A model generated the notes under the pieces. That model saw only the letters and a list, made by a program, of their open reading frames with translations. It searched no databases and was not told where the DNA came from. The translations under genes were made by a program, and so were the position numbers. A stretch of DNA of 64,000 bases from Actinomycetospora chibensis (GTDB taxonomy: Bacteria > Actinomycetota > Actinomycetes > Mycobacteriales > Pseudonocardiaceae), in contig NZ_JAQZAM010000008.1 in assembly GCF_028737215.1 (NCBI RefSeq), forward strand, positions 1-64,000, written 5' to 3'. Positions 1 to 9,238 of the stretch are shown here, in pieces (position 1 is the stretch's first letter; each line of letters starts with the position of its first letter).

Positions 1-51
1 CGCACACCAAGATCTTGTCAGAGCCCTACCCGACGATTCATCAGACACGCC

Positions 52-1005
52 CTAGGGCCCGGCGGCCGAGGGCTCCCTGCCGGCGCGTCCGCGGCGGCCG
101 GCGGGGCGCGCCGCGAGCAGCGCCTCCAGCTCGGCGACGAATCGCCCGGGCTGCTCGACGTGGGGCAGGTGCCCGCAGGCGCGGAACAGTGCCAGCCGAC
201 CCCGGGGCAGGCGGTTCACCGCGACCCGGGCGTGGTGGGCGGGCAGGACGAGGTCCCACGTCCCCCACATGACCAGGGTCGGCATCGTCAGGGTGTCGAG
301 CTCGTCGAGCAGGACGTCGCGCTGCCCGAAGGCGCTGAACAGGGCGCGGGCCAGGGCGGTGGAGGCCTCGAGCTGTCCGGGGCGCCGGCCGAGGGCGTGC
401 GCCTCGGTGAAGAAGTCGGCGGGCACCCGCCAGGGCTGGGCGAACAGCATCGCCGCCGACATCATCGTGCGCTGCAGGTGCCCTCCGGGGAGGCGGCTGA
501 GCATGATCGCCCATTCGCCGAGGCCCGGGAGCGTGTCCAGGGCGATGAGCGGGTTCACCGCGCGCCCGAGCCCCGCGCTGGCCACCAGCGTCAGCGTCCG
601 CACCCGGTCGGGGTCGGCCAGGGCCAGGTGCAGGGCCACGGCGCCGCCGACGGAGTGCCCGACCAGGTCGACACCGTCGATCCCGAGGGCGTCGAGGAAC
701 TCGGCCACCGACGCGGCGAGGTCACGGTTGGGGGCGTAGCCGTCCAGCGGCGGAGCGCTCTCCCCGTGCCCGGGCAGGCTCACCGCGATCACCCGCCGGT
801 GGCCGGCCAGGGCCGGCATCACGTGCCGCCAGCTGGCGGCGTTCTGCTCGTGACCGTGCAGCATCACCAGCACCGGGCCGCTGCCGGCCTCGAGATAGCG
901 GGTGTCGACACCGCGGACGACGACTCGGCGCTCCCGCACGGCGAGGTCGTCGCCCGCTCCGGACGGAACGGGCAGGCGCGAGGTACCGGTGGCCACGATC
1001 GACAC
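52..1005 (-). CDS. alpha/beta hydrolase
   Basis: Alpha/beta-fold hydrolase of about 317 residues; substrate not predictable. An oxyanion-type HGHEQN segment follows the first strand, the nucleophile elbow is GHSVGG, and an acid (WGTWD) and a late histidine (CGHLPHVEQP) complete a plausible Ser-Asp-His triad. The start is taken as GTG at 1005 because an AGGGAG ribosome site lies just upstream; the reading frame is open further upstream but that part is low-complexity and Arg-rich. It lies downstream of nuoN on the same strand after a gap of 569 bases, so membership of the nuo-like operon is doubtful. No signal peptide is evident. Family assignment is secure, function is not. Confidence 0.85.
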   Translation of the reverse strand: MSIVATGTSRLPVPSGAGDDLAVRERRVVVRGVDTRYLEAGSGPVLVMLHGHEQNAASWRHVMPALAGHRRVIAVSLPGHGESAPPLDGYAPNRDLAASVAEFLDALGIDGVDLVGHSVGGAVALHLALADPDRVRTLTLVASAGLGRAVNPLIALDTLPGLGEWAIMLSRLPGGHLQRTMMSAAMLFAQPWRVPADFFTEAHALGRRPGQLEASTALARALFSAFGQRDVLLDELDTLTMPTLVMWGTWDLVLPAHHARVAVNRLPRGRLALFRACGHLPHVEQPGRFVAELEALLAARPAGRRGRAGREPSAAGP

Positions 1006-1574
1006 GGGACTCCCTGGAATCCGGACGGCAACGACACGGAGTCCTCGGGGCTGGGACGACACCGACCACACGGGTACCCGCCGCCGATCACCCGAACCGC
1101 GCGCGGGACCCCGGGACCACCAAGCCCCCGACGACCACGTGTCGGACGCGGGGCACTCCCGACACCCTCGCTGCGTTTCCGCTCGTAGCGCATCGCCTCC
1201 CGACGTTGAGCACCGCGATGACGAGGTGCTCACGCGTCTGGAAGGGCCAGGCTCGGCCGACTGGGGCCGCTTCGAAGGCGCGGTCACGCGGGGTAGGTGG
1301 CGCCGCATCGCCCGTGGTCATCGGACCGGCCGCCGCGGTCGCGGTCGCACCCCGAGCCGCCGGGACGTCAACTGCCGCCTGGCCGGAACCATCGGTGCCG
1401 CCGGTGTCCCCTCCGGCCGCCAGGGCACTGCGTCGCCGCCTTCACCGGTCGCCGGAACGGCGAGCCCGAGCATCGCTCAGCGCTCCGGGGTCCTGCACGC
1501 CACGCGGTCGAGCGTCTCGATGGCGGTGGGCTCCGCACCATGCCCCACGTGGGCCGACGTCGCCGACGACCGGG
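1006..1574. other. no recognisable gene
   Basis: Between nuoN and the hydrolase. Open frames exist on both strands, but their translations are Arg/Pro/Gly-rich and resemble no family I know. I see no convincing hairpin terminator or tRNA. Confidence 0.5.
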
Positions 1575-2981
1575 TCACGACGCGGCGAACAGAGGCAGGA
1601 TCAGACCGGCGGCGACGCCGAGGACCAGCGAGAGAGTCGCGGCGGTGACTGCGCCGTGGCGCGCCGTGCGGGATTCGCTGCTCTCGTCGGCGGGCTCCGG
1701 CGACTCGTCGCGGAACAGCGGGGCGATCCAGCGCAGGTAGTAGAAGAGTGAGGCGACGGTGTTGACCGCGGCGAGTACGGCGAGCCAGGCCATGCCGCCG
1801 TCGAAGGCCGCGGTGAAGGCGGTGAGCTTGCCGACGAACACGGCCGTGGGCGGGGTCCCGACCAGCCCGAGCAGGCTCACGACGAGGGCGATCGCGAGGA
1901 GTGGTCGACGCCGGCCGAGCCCGCGGAACTCGTCGACGGTGCGAGCAGGGTGTGCGGCCACCGCGGCGAAGGCCCCGATGTTCGTGAGCGCGTACGCGGC
2001 GAGATAGAAGAGCAGGGCCGGCTGGGCCTCGGGGGTGCGGGCACCCACGGCGATGATGATCAGCACGTAGCCGACCTGCGAGACCGTGGAGTAGGCGAGC
2101 AGTCGCAGGACGGACGACTGGCTGAACGCGGCGAGGTTCCCCAGGCTCATGCTGACCGCGGCGATCACCGCAATGAGCAGCGGCCAGGGCACGATGTCCT
2201 CCGGCACGTCCAGGAGGAGCCGCCACATCGCCGCCAGTGCCCCGATCTTCGGAATCGTGGTCAGGACGGCGGCCACCGGTGGGGGCGTGCCGTCGGTGAC
2301 GTCCGGAACCCAGAAGTGGGCGGGGACGGCCCCGGCCTTGAACGCCAGGCCCGCGAGCACGGCGACCAGACCGACGGCCGCGGGTCCCGCTGCTCCTGTC
2401 GCGAGCCCCTCGGGCAGGGTGTCGTAGCCGGTCGTCCCCGCCGCCCCGTAGAGCAGCGTGGTGCCGGCGAGCATGGTGACCCCGGCGAAGGCGCCCGAGA
2501 GGTAGTACTTCAGCGCGGCCTCGGTGGTCGCGCCCGACTTGGCCCAACCCGCGAGGGCGTACAGCGGGACGCTCGCGAGCAGGAAGGCGGCGAAGAGCAG
2601 CAGGAGGTCCGCGGCGCCCGCCATCAGGACCGCTCCGAGACCACCGAGCAGGACGAGCGCGGTGAACTCGCTCTCGCGCGGGTGCGCGGCCACGGCGTCG
2701 CGGGACCACCACAGGATCAGGGCGACCGAGACCAGCACGATCGCGCGGACGGCGTGGGTCGTCGTGTCGAGGACGTAGGTGTCGAAGGTCGTGCTCGGCG
2801 GCTTCGTGGCGGCGGTGATCGTCCCGATCAGGCCCACCCCGACGGCGACCAGGGCGAGGACGCGCACGCGTCCTTGCCGGCGGCGCGGTGTCCACGCACC
2901 GACGAGCACGGCGAGGACGGCTCCGGCGAGCAGCGCCAGCTCCGGGATCAGGGTGGCGGGGTCCTCGTTCATCATGACCAT
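1575..2981 (-). CDS. nuoN: NADH-quinone oxidoreductase subunit N-like (membrane arm)
   Basis: Antiporter-like membrane subunit of a complex I-type assembly, 468 residues with about 14 predicted helices. It carries the family core: a KYYLSGAF segment near residue 150, FKAGAVPAHFWVPDV with the conserved lysine and proline-broken helix, and the SQVGY segment. The start at 2981 has a GGGAGGGG ribosome site; two further ATG codons follow at once. It is the last gene of the minus-strand operon, 43 bases after nuoM. Its 3' 749 bases recur almost unchanged at 29871-30619. In normal complex I this subunit moves protons; here the redox partners are absent (see the whole operon). Confidence 0.93.
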   Translation of the reverse strand: MVMMNEDPATLIPELALLAGAVLAVLVGAWTPRRRQGRVRVLALVAVGVGLIGTITAATKPPSTTFDTYVLDTTTHAVRAIVLVSVALILWWSRDAVAAHPRESEFTALVLLGGLGAVLMAGAADLLLLFAAFLLASVPLYALAGWAKSGATTEAALKYYLSGAFAGVTMLAGTTLLYGAAGTTGYDTLPEGLATGAAGPAAVGLVAVLAGLAFKAGAVPAHFWVPDVTDGTPPPVAAVLTTIPKIGALAAMWRLLLDVPEDIVPWPLLIAVIAAVSMSLGNLAAFSQSSVLRLLAYSTVSQVGYVLIIIAVGARTPEAQPALLFYLAAYALTNIGAFAAVAAHPARTVDEFRGLGRRRPLLAIALVVSLLGLVGTPPTAVFVGKLTAFTAAFDGGMAWLAVLAAVNTVASLFYYLRWIAPLFRDESPEPADESSESRTARHGAVTAATLSLVLGVAAGLILPLFAAS

Positions 2982-3024
2982 GGCCCCTCCCGGCGACCGA
3001 CGGGTGACGCCGCCGTCGGGCCGT

Positions 3025-4530
3025 TCATCGCGCGACCAGCTCGTTGAGCACTCGCGACGCCGGATCGATCGTGTCGAGCAGCGTCCGCGGCACCAGCCCG
3101 ATCAGCGTGGCCAGCAGAAGCAGCGGGACGATCGCCGCGAGCTCGCGGGCCCGGAGGTCGGGGAAGGGACGCGGCGTGCCGGGCGCGTCGGGGTAGCGCA
3201 GCCCGCCGAGCAGCATCCGGGAGAGAGCCACCAGGAACAGTCCGGCGGTGAGGAGGATGCCGACGACGGCGATCGCGGTCGCCACCGGCGTCGCACCCAG
3301 CGCGCCGGTGAAGATCTGGAACTCGGCGATGAACCCGGAGAAGCCGGGGAGCCCGAGCGAGGCGAAGGCAGCCACCGCGAACAGGCCGGCGAACCGCGGC
3401 GTGCGCGCCGCCAGGCCGCCGTAGGCACCCATGTCGTAGGTGCGGCCACGTTCGTGCAGCGCGCCCGCGAGCAGGAACAGCGCCCCGGTGATCAGCCCGT
3501 GCGACACCATCTGGGTCACCGCGCCCGTGGTGGCGAGCTGCCGAGCCTGCGCATCGGTTTCGGCGACCAGGCCCGCGGCGCCGACGCCGAGCAGCACGTA
3601 GCCCATGTGGTTCACCGAGGTGTAGGCGATCATGCGCTTCAGGTCGGTCTGGGCGAGCGCGACCAGCGCGCCATAGATGACCGAGACCACGCCGAGCACC
3701 ACCACGACGCCGGCGAACTGCCGCCACGAGGCTGGCAACAGTGGCATCGCGATGCGGACGAAACCGTAGGTCCCCATCTTCAGCAGCACGCCGGCCAGCA
3801 CCGCGGAGCCCGCGGCCGGGGCCTCGGTGTGTGCCGGCGGCAGCCAGGTGTGGAACGGGACGAGCGGGGTCTTCACCGCGAGCCCCATACCGATCGCCAG
3901 GAGCGCGGCCCCGGCGACGGGACCTCCGGCGGTCAGCGGGTTCTGCGCGGCGAGCGCGGGGATGTCGAAGGTGTGGGGCGTCGCCGCGAGATAGATCAGG
4001 ATGAACCCGAGCAGCAGCGCGAGCGAGCCCAGGAACGTGTAGAGGAAGAACGTCAGCGCCGCCGAGCGCGCCCGGGAGCCCTGGCCCCATCCGGCGATGA
4101 CGAAGTACATGAACACGATCGACAGGTCGAAGAACAGGAAGAACAGGATGAGATCGAGGGCGACGAAGACACCCACGCTCACGGTCTGCAGCGCCAGGAA
4201 CAGCAGCACGTAGGACTTCGGCCGTTGGTGCTCGCGAAGCGAGTAGATCGCGGCCGCCGTGAACACGACGACGGTCATCGCCACGAGTGGGAGCGAGAGC
4301 CCGTCGACCCCGAGGTGGTACGAGATGCCCGCGCTGGGGATCCAGGCGACCTGCTCGACGAACCCGTAGCCGCTGGGGGGGAGCTGCAGCCACATCACGG
4401 CGACGAGCACGAGCTGCACCAGGCCGGTGACCACCCACGGCACGGTGTAGCGGCGCGGTGTGCTCGTGTCGGGGAGCGCGGCGAGAGCGAGCGCCACGAC
4501 GGCGGGCAGGAACACGACGATGGAGAGCAC
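3025..4530 (-). CDS. nuoM: NADH-quinone oxidoreductase subunit M-like
   Basis: Antiporter-like membrane subunit, 501 residues from a GTG at 4530, two bases after the nuoL stop. Hallmarks include GVDGLSLPL, AVKTPLVPFHTWLPPAHTEAP with the key lysine, and a GYVLLGVG segment. The helix-5 glutamate that is nearly invariant in NuoM (FFE in most homologues) reads FFD here (Asp135), a conservative change at a proton-channel residue. The reading frame is open far upstream of 4530, but that part is the antisense shadow of nuoL. Small patches of this gene occur rearranged at 30641-30910. Confidence 0.93.
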   Translation of the reverse strand: MLSIVVFLPAVVALALAALPDTSTPRRYTVPWVVTGLVQLVLVAVMWLQLPPSGYGFVEQVAWIPSAGISYHLGVDGLSLPLVAMTVVVFTAAAIYSLREHQRPKSYVLLFLALQTVSVGVFVALDLILFFLFFDLSIVFMYFVIAGWGQGSRARSAALTFFLYTFLGSLALLLGFILIYLAATPHTFDIPALAAQNPLTAGGPVAGAALLAIGMGLAVKTPLVPFHTWLPPAHTEAPAAGSAVLAGVLLKMGTYGFVRIAMPLLPASWRQFAGVVVVLGVVSVIYGALVALAQTDLKRMIAYTSVNHMGYVLLGVGAAGLVAETDAQARQLATTGAVTQMVSHGLITGALFLLAGALHERGRTYDMGAYGGLAARTPRFAGLFAVAAFASLGLPGFSGFIAEFQIFTGALGATPVATAIAVVGILLTAGLFLVALSRMLLGGLRYPDAPGTPRPFPDLRARELAAIVPLLLLATLIGLVPRTLLDTIDPASRVLNELVAR

Positions 4531-4532
4531 GG

Positions 4533-6347
4533 TCAGCTCACCCCGATCAGGAGCACGGCGAGGGCGGCCAGCACGCCGAAACCGACGGCGGCCTGGGCGT
4601 AGTACTGGTGCAACTGGCCCGTCTGGGGCCGGCGAGCGGTGCGGCCGAGAGCTCGGGCACCCGCCGCCACGCCGTCGACGCCCCGGTCCAGCCCCCGCTC
4701 GACGTGCCGGTCGATCAGGGCCGCGACACGGACCGCGTCGCGTCCCGTCCCGAGCACGACGCGGTGGTGGAGCGCGTCGTCGCCGCGGGCGAGCGCGGCA
4801 GCCAGTTGCCGCGTCGGCCGGACGAGGAGCACGACGGCCAGCCGCTCGAGCCGCAGCCACGAGAGGAGCAGAGCGGGTTCCGGGAGCCGCCCTGCGACCC
4901 GCCACGTCACCCCGATGCCGACGACGGCGACCGCACCGGAGACGAGCAGCTCGAGGCCGCTCGGCGCCGGGTCCGGCCGGAAGACGGCAGGGCCCAGGGC
5001 GAGCAGCCCCGCGGCCGCCGCGGCCACCGCGAGCGCCACAGCCACGACGGCCTGGACCCGCTCGCCGGCGGGTGCGACGGCCATGTCCTCGACGGGGTTG
5101 GGCGAAGGGTGCCAGACGAACCACAGAGCTTTGGCCGCGTAGCCGGCCGAGACCAGGCCTGCGGCCAGACCGACGGCGTAGAGCGAGGGGCCAGTCGCCA
5201 TCGCGCCCGCCAGGACGGCGTCCTTGCTCACCCACAGCCCGGTCGGTGGCACTCCGGCGAGGGTCACCGAGCCGACGGTGAAGGCCGCGCCGAGGACGGG
5301 GTGGCGGCGCGCGGCCCCTCGGAGGTCGTCGAGTCGGCGGCTGCCGACGCGCACGAGCCACGCGCCGGCCACCAGGAAGAGCAGGCTCTTGGTCGCCGCG
5401 TGTGCGACGGTCTGGAGCACGCCGGCGGGCACGGCTCCGACGCCGGCGGCGAGCACCATGAACCCGATCTGGGCCGAGGTCGAGGCGGCGAGCAGCTGCT
5501 TGAGGTCGTCCTGCGCGAGGGCGACGAGACCGAGCAGCAGCGCCGTGCTCACGCCGACCCACGCCACCAGCGGCGCGGCCCACCCAGTGGCCTGCAGGCC
5601 GGCCGTGGTCCGGAGGAGCAGGTAGGCGCCGGCGGCGACCATCGTCGCCGAGTGCAGCAGCGCCGACACCGGGCTCGGGCCGTGCATGGCCCCCGAGAGC
5701 CAGAAGCTGAACGGCAGCTGCGCGGACTTGCCGAGCGCGGCGACCACGATGCCGGCGACCGCGAGGTCCCGCCATCCGCCGGCCACGAGGGGCAGCGCGT
5801 CGATCGCGAGGGTCGGCACACCGCCGGCGAGGAGCGCACCTGCGGCGAGGTACAGCCCGAGGTCGGCGGTGCGCGTGGTCAGGAACGCGGTCCTCGCACC
5901 ACGGGCCGCTTCAGGGTCGCTGGTGTGGTGGGCGATGAGGGCCCAGCTGACGGCGCCCATGACCTCCCACGCGGCGAGCAACGGCGGGAGAGTGGTCGCG
6001 GTGACGGTGGCGAGCATCGCCCCGGCGAAGACGAGCATGAGGCCGACGAACCGGCCCGATCCCAGCGCTGGCTCGCCCGCGGCGAAGGCCAGCACCGCGA
6101 GCAGGGCGACCGCGACCAGCACGACCATGACCGCCGACAGCTCGTCCACGGCGAAGCCGGCCGCGACGCCGTCGAACAGCGGCAGGCCGATGTGTGGACG
6201 CTGCAACGCCGCGACCACGGCCAGGCCCACGGTCGCGGCGGCGACCGCGAGCCCCACCGGGACCGCAGCGCGAGGTGGGCGCACCACCACCAGCGTGACG
6301 CCGCCGATGAGGGGAACGAGAAGCAGGGCCACGAGGAGGACGTCCAT
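4533..6347 (-). CDS. nuoL: NADH-quinone oxidoreductase subunit L-like
   Basis: Largest antiporter-like subunit, 604 residues, close to the usual 600-620. Conserved Glu128 (AAWEVMG), Lys207 (ALGKSAQLPF) and the HGPSPVSALLHSATMV signature at 222-237 are present. The C-terminus keeps the long lateral segment and a last membrane helix ending QAAVGFGVLAALAVLLIG, so the piston-like helix appears intact. It sits two bases after nuoK and two bases before nuoM, consistent with one transcript. Fragments of it, some inverted, are found in the island mosaic (for example an approximately 40-base exact inverted match at 31453-31493). Confidence 0.94.
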   Translation of the reverse strand: MDVLLVALLLVPLIGGVTLVVVRPPRAAVPVGLAVAAATVGLAVVAALQRPHIGLPLFDGVAAGFAVDELSAVMVVLVAVALLAVLAFAAGEPALGSGRFVGLMLVFAGAMLATVTATTLPPLLAAWEVMGAVSWALIAHHTSDPEAARGARTAFLTTRTADLGLYLAAGALLAGGVPTLAIDALPLVAGGWRDLAVAGIVVAALGKSAQLPFSFWLSGAMHGPSPVSALLHSATMVAAGAYLLLRTTAGLQATGWAAPLVAWVGVSTALLLGLVALAQDDLKQLLAASTSAQIGFMVLAAGVGAVPAGVLQTVAHAATKSLLFLVAGAWLVRVGSRRLDDLRGAARRHPVLGAAFTVGSVTLAGVPPTGLWVSKDAVLAGAMATGPSLYAVGLAAGLVSAGYAAKALWFVWHPSPNPVEDMAVAPAGERVQAVVAVALAVAAAAAGLLALGPAVFRPDPAPSGLELLVSGAVAVVGIGVTWRVAGRLPEPALLLSWLRLERLAVVLLVRPTRQLAAALARGDDALHHRVVLGTGRDAVRVAALIDRHVERGLDRGVDGVAAGARALGRTARRPQTGQLHQYYAQAAVGFGVLAALAVLLIGVS

Positions 6348-6349
6348 GG

Positions 6350-6655
6350 TCAGCCCCGCAGCTCAGCGGCGTCGTCGGTCATGTCGATGCGCTTCGCGCG
6401 GTAGATCGCGGTCGTGACCGCGAACCCGGCCGCCATCTCGATGGCCATCGCCGTCACAACGATGACGATCAGCACCTGACCTTCGGTGCCCGCGGGCGCC
6501 AGGAAGTACCAGAACGCCGCCGCGCCCAGGATGACCCCGTTGAGCAGGAGCTCGAGGCCCATCATGAGCATGACGATCGACTGCTGGGTCAGCGCTCCGA
6601 AGAGCCCGACGGAGACCAGCGCCGCGGCGACGACGAGGTAGGCCTGCAGGTTCAT
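6350..6655 (-). CDS. nuoK: NADH-quinone oxidoreductase subunit K-like
   Basis: Small membrane subunit of 101 residues with three helices, the normal NuoK length. Both membrane glutamates typical of NuoK are seen: GLELLLNG and AIEMAAGF. The ATG at 6655 overlaps the nuoJ stop by four bases (ATGA), indicating translational coupling. In complex I, NuoK relays protons between NuoH/J and the antiporter subunits, so retention of both glutamates suggests the proton pathway is under selection here. Confidence 0.95.
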   Translation of the reverse strand: MNLQAYLVVAAALVSVGLFGALTQQSIVMLMMGLELLLNGVILGAAAFWYFLAPAGTEGQVLIVIVVTAMAIEMAAGFAVTTAIYRAKRIDMTDDAAELRG

Positions 6656-7215
6656 CGCCCGACACCGCCCCGGTCCCGGTCGTCGGACTCCGCCGCGCCG
6701 AGGTCATCGCCCAGCCGGTCGTACCGACCTCGGCCAGTCGCCAGCACGACACTGCCCACGATCGTGGCGAACAGCGTCACGCCGAGCGTCATCATCGTCA
6801 GCATCTGGCCGCTCATGAGGCTCTCGCCGAGGGCCATCGTGAGGTCTGGAGCCGGCACGCCACCACGAACTGGCCAGTCCACCACCAACGCACCCGCCGC
6901 GAGTGCGACGAACACGGTTGCTGCGATGGCCACGGCACCGCGTGTGTTGTGGAACATCGTCATGGTCATGAGCCCGGCCGGGTTCATCATGTACATGATC
7001 ATGAAAACAGCCATGACGACCATCTCGATGACCATCATCAGCACGATGACCACGCCGAGGTACTGAAGTCCGGTCATGAGCACGAGGCCGGCGACCGCGA
7101 GGAACGAGAGCAGCAGCAGGAACGTCGCGCGCGCCATCGAGTCGACGCGGAAGACCAGCGCGCCCGCCACGATCGCCGTGGCCGCGAGGACCACGAACAG
7201 GGCAAGAGTGATCAT
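6652..7215 (-). CDS. nuoJ: NADH-quinone oxidoreductase subunit J-like
   Basis: Membrane subunit, 187 residues, about five helices, starting at ATG 7215 with a GGAGGAG ribosome site inside the end of nuoH. The conserved helix-3 region reads LQYLGVVIVLMMVIEMVVMA, close to the YxGA(V/I)xxL pattern of NuoJ, and is followed by a methionine-rich stretch (MIMYMMNPAGLMTMTMF). Methionine richness is greater than I expect for NuoJ and could be coincidental or metal related. Two bases separate it from nuoH; it overlaps nuoK. Confidence 0.9.
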   Translation of the reverse strand: MITLALFVVLAATAIVAGALVFRVDSMARATFLLLLSFLAVAGLVLMTGLQYLGVVIVLMMVIEMVVMAVFMIMYMMNPAGLMTMTMFHNTRGAVAIAATVFVALAAGALVVDWPVRGGVPAPDLTMALGESLMSGQMLTMMTLGVTLFATIVGSVVLATGRGRYDRLGDDLGAAESDDRDRGGVGR

Positions 7216-7217
7216 CG

Positions 7218-8159
7218 TCAGACTCCTCCTTCGCCGAGCACGACGAGGGTCACGACGAGCGCCTGGGCGATGGTGGCCGGCGTGAGGACCACCAGGGAGA
7301 ACTCCGTCCAGCGCTCCATGCGGATGGTCGGAATCCGGTGGCGCAGCCCGACCAGCGCCGCCAGCACAGCCAGGGTCTTCACCAGCACCCAGGCCCACGC
7401 CGGCAGCCACGGGCCGTGCCCCCCGCCGAGGAACAGCGGCACCGCCATGGCCGCTGCCGCGACCAGCAGGAGCCACCGCCCGGTCAGGACGACGAGCCGG
7501 TCGACGCCTCCGAGCTCCGCCGCCGCCCCGCCGGCGAGGTCGCGCCCGACGGGCGCGCCGAACGGGCCCCAGAACGCCATGGCCGCCACGCTGAGCAGGA
7601 AGGCCACGAACGCCACCGGCATGATCACGACGAACCACAGTCCCTGCTGAGCGGCGACCACGTCGCTGACACGCAGGCTCTGCGCCCCGATCGCGGCCGT
7701 GATGAGGGCGAACATGTGCGGGAGCTCCCAGCCCAGGCCCTGAGCCACGAAGCGGTAGCCACCGATCAGCGACATCGTGCTGTTGGCGCCCCAGCCGACC
7801 AGCCACACCGCGGCCCACGCGAACACCTCCATCGCGTTGAACCACACGATCCCCACCCCGAGATCAGCCACGGGGCGTAGCCCGAGCGGGAGAACCGCGG
7901 CGGCCAACAGTGCCGCGATCGGGAGGACCGCGCCCCCGACCCCGCGCAGCAGCTCGTCACCGGCCACGGCGCGTCGGCGCTGCCCCACGAGCAGTCGCAG
8001 GGCCTCGCGCCCGGGGAGGGCGGCGGCGGTGGTCCAGGGTACGGGGCGACCCGCCGCCCGCCCGGCGACAACGACGTCCGCGGCGACCGCTGCCCACGCG
8101 ACGGCGAGCAGGAGGACCGGCAGGAGGACCGCCCAGCCGAGTGGCAGTGCGACGTTCAC
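7218..8159 (-). CDS. nuoH: NADH-quinone oxidoreductase subunit H-like, altered quinone loop
   Basis: Subunit H forms the membrane floor of the quinone site in complex I. This 313-residue protein keeps the GWGANSTMSLIGG and GLGWELP segments (123-147) and about eight helices. The loop that normally reads PFDLPEAE and binds near quinone is PFGAPVGRDLAGG (199-211), so several acidic residues are lost. GTG at 8159 overlaps the upstream stop (GTGA). Known family members with this loop intact carry electrons to quinone; the change fits the lack of Fe-S subunits in this operon, but that is inference. Confidence 0.88.
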   Translation of the reverse strand: MNVALPLGWAVLLPVLLLAVAWAAVAADVVVAGRAAGRPVPWTTAAALPGREALRLLVGQRRRAVAGDELLRGVGGAVLPIAALLAAAVLPLGLRPVADLGVGIVWFNAMEVFAWAAVWLVGWGANSTMSLIGGYRFVAQGLGWELPHMFALITAAIGAQSLRVSDVVAAQQGLWFVVIMPVAFVAFLLSVAAMAFWGPFGAPVGRDLAGGAAAELGGVDRLVVLTGRWLLLVAAAAMAVPLFLGGGHGPWLPAWAWVLVKTLAVLAALVGLRHRIPTIRMERWTEFSLVVLTPATIAQALVVTLVVLGEGGV

Positions 8160-9238
8160 GACGCACCGCCCTGATCCGTCGGCCGCGCCAGAGCGGGTTG
8201 GGGGAGCGGGTCCGCGACGGCGACGATCAATCTCGCCGCGGCGAACTCGACGCCCACCAGTCGGGCGTCGAGCGAGGGGAGGTCGGTCGCGACCGGCGCC
8301 TCGGCGCCGGCCCCTGCGACGGCCGCCCTGGCCGAGAGCAGCTTGTCGTCGAGGGCCTCGAGGACCTCGCTGCGTCCGGCGCCGGCGGACCGGAGCACCC
8401 ATCGCAGGAGCCGCGACCGCCGGACCCGGCGGCGCAGGTCGTCGAGCTCCTCGAGGATGCGCACGGTCTCGCCCCCGCCGAAGAGCAATACGTCCCGTAG
8501 CCCGCGGGCCCGTGCGGCCGGGCCTTCCCAGCCGCTGAGGGCGAGGACGCGCGCCGCGGAGTCGAGCGCTCGGGCCGCGTCGGGCTGGCGCTCGACGGCA
8601 GCGACGTCGTCGAGGAACCGCGAGCGTGCCTCCTGGATGACGTCGCCCTGCAGGACGATGTCGACGACCAGCCCGCTCGGCCACTCGGGCAGCACGGGAC
8701 CGAGCGGGACGTGCAGCTGATCGAGGGCGAGCCCGTCACGGTCCTCACCGAGGTCGGCCATCGCCAGCCCGCCGGGCAGCTCCATGCCGCCGTCGTGATG
8801 GTGATGGCCGTGCTCGCCGGGCTCGTCGTGGCCGCTCTGCTCGCTAATGTCATGGCCCTGCTCCGGGGGGAAAACGCCGGTGTGTATCGCCGGCAGCCCG
8901 GAGCGGGGTGCGTGGGCCCGTTGCGCGGCGAGGTCCGCCAGCTCCTGGACGGAGTCGTCGAGCGCCGAGGAGACCTCGTCCTCGTCTGTGATCCATATCT
9001 GACTGCGAGGGGCGGGCACTCCGGTCCAGACGCCGTCGATGACGGCTCGGAGCTCCGGGCCGGGCCGTCCGATGACCACCACGACATCCGCGTCGGCCGG
9101 CGCGGACGCCACGGGCCACCCGCGCCGAGCCACTTCCTGCTCGACCCGCGCGCGGAGCCGGTCGGTACCGAGTCCGCCGATGATCAGGACGTGGGGCCGC
9201 GCGGCGGCTGCACGCAGGAGGGCTCGCCTCAGGTCCAT
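8156..9238 (-). CDS. NuoB/NuoD-like fusion without cofactor ligands
   Basis: A 360-residue soluble protein between nuoA and nuoH, exactly where nuoB-C-D normally lie. Residues 50-83 (ADVVVVIGRP...GVPAPRSQIW) resemble the NuoB core that in true NuoB precedes the last cluster cysteines. Residues 151-205 (MELPGGLAMADLG..., LDQLHVPLGPVLPEW, LQGDVIQEA) resemble an N-terminal NuoD-like strand region. There is no cysteine at all, so no [4Fe-4S] N2 cluster can be held. A histidine-rich linker (H129, H137, H143, H145-148) joins the halves. The start ATG 9238 overlaps nuoA by 10 bases. I infer a structural remnant of the Q-module; homology needs a profile or structure search. Confidence 0.75.
   Translation of the reverse strand: MDLRRALLRAAAARPHVLIIGGLGTDRLRARVEQEVARRGWPVASAPADADVVVVIGRPGPELRAVIDGVWTGVPAPRSQIWITDEDEVSSALDDSVQELADLAAQRAHAPRSGLPAIHTGVFPPEQGHDISEQSGHDEPGEHGHHHHDGGMELPGGLAMADLGEDRDGLALDQLHVPLGPVLPEWPSGLVVDIVLQGDVIQEARSRFLDDVAAVERQPDAARALDSAARVLALSGWEGPAARARGLRDVLLFGGGETVRILEELDDLRRRVRRSRLLRWVLRSAGAGRSEVLEALDDKLLSARAAVAGAGAEAPVATDLPSLDARLVGVEFAAARLIVAVADPLPQPALARPTDQGGAS

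Noticed and set aside
1006-1574. Possible 5' extension of the first hydrolase
   Set aside because: The good ribosome site is at the GTG 1005 and the upstream peptide has no hydrolase character.
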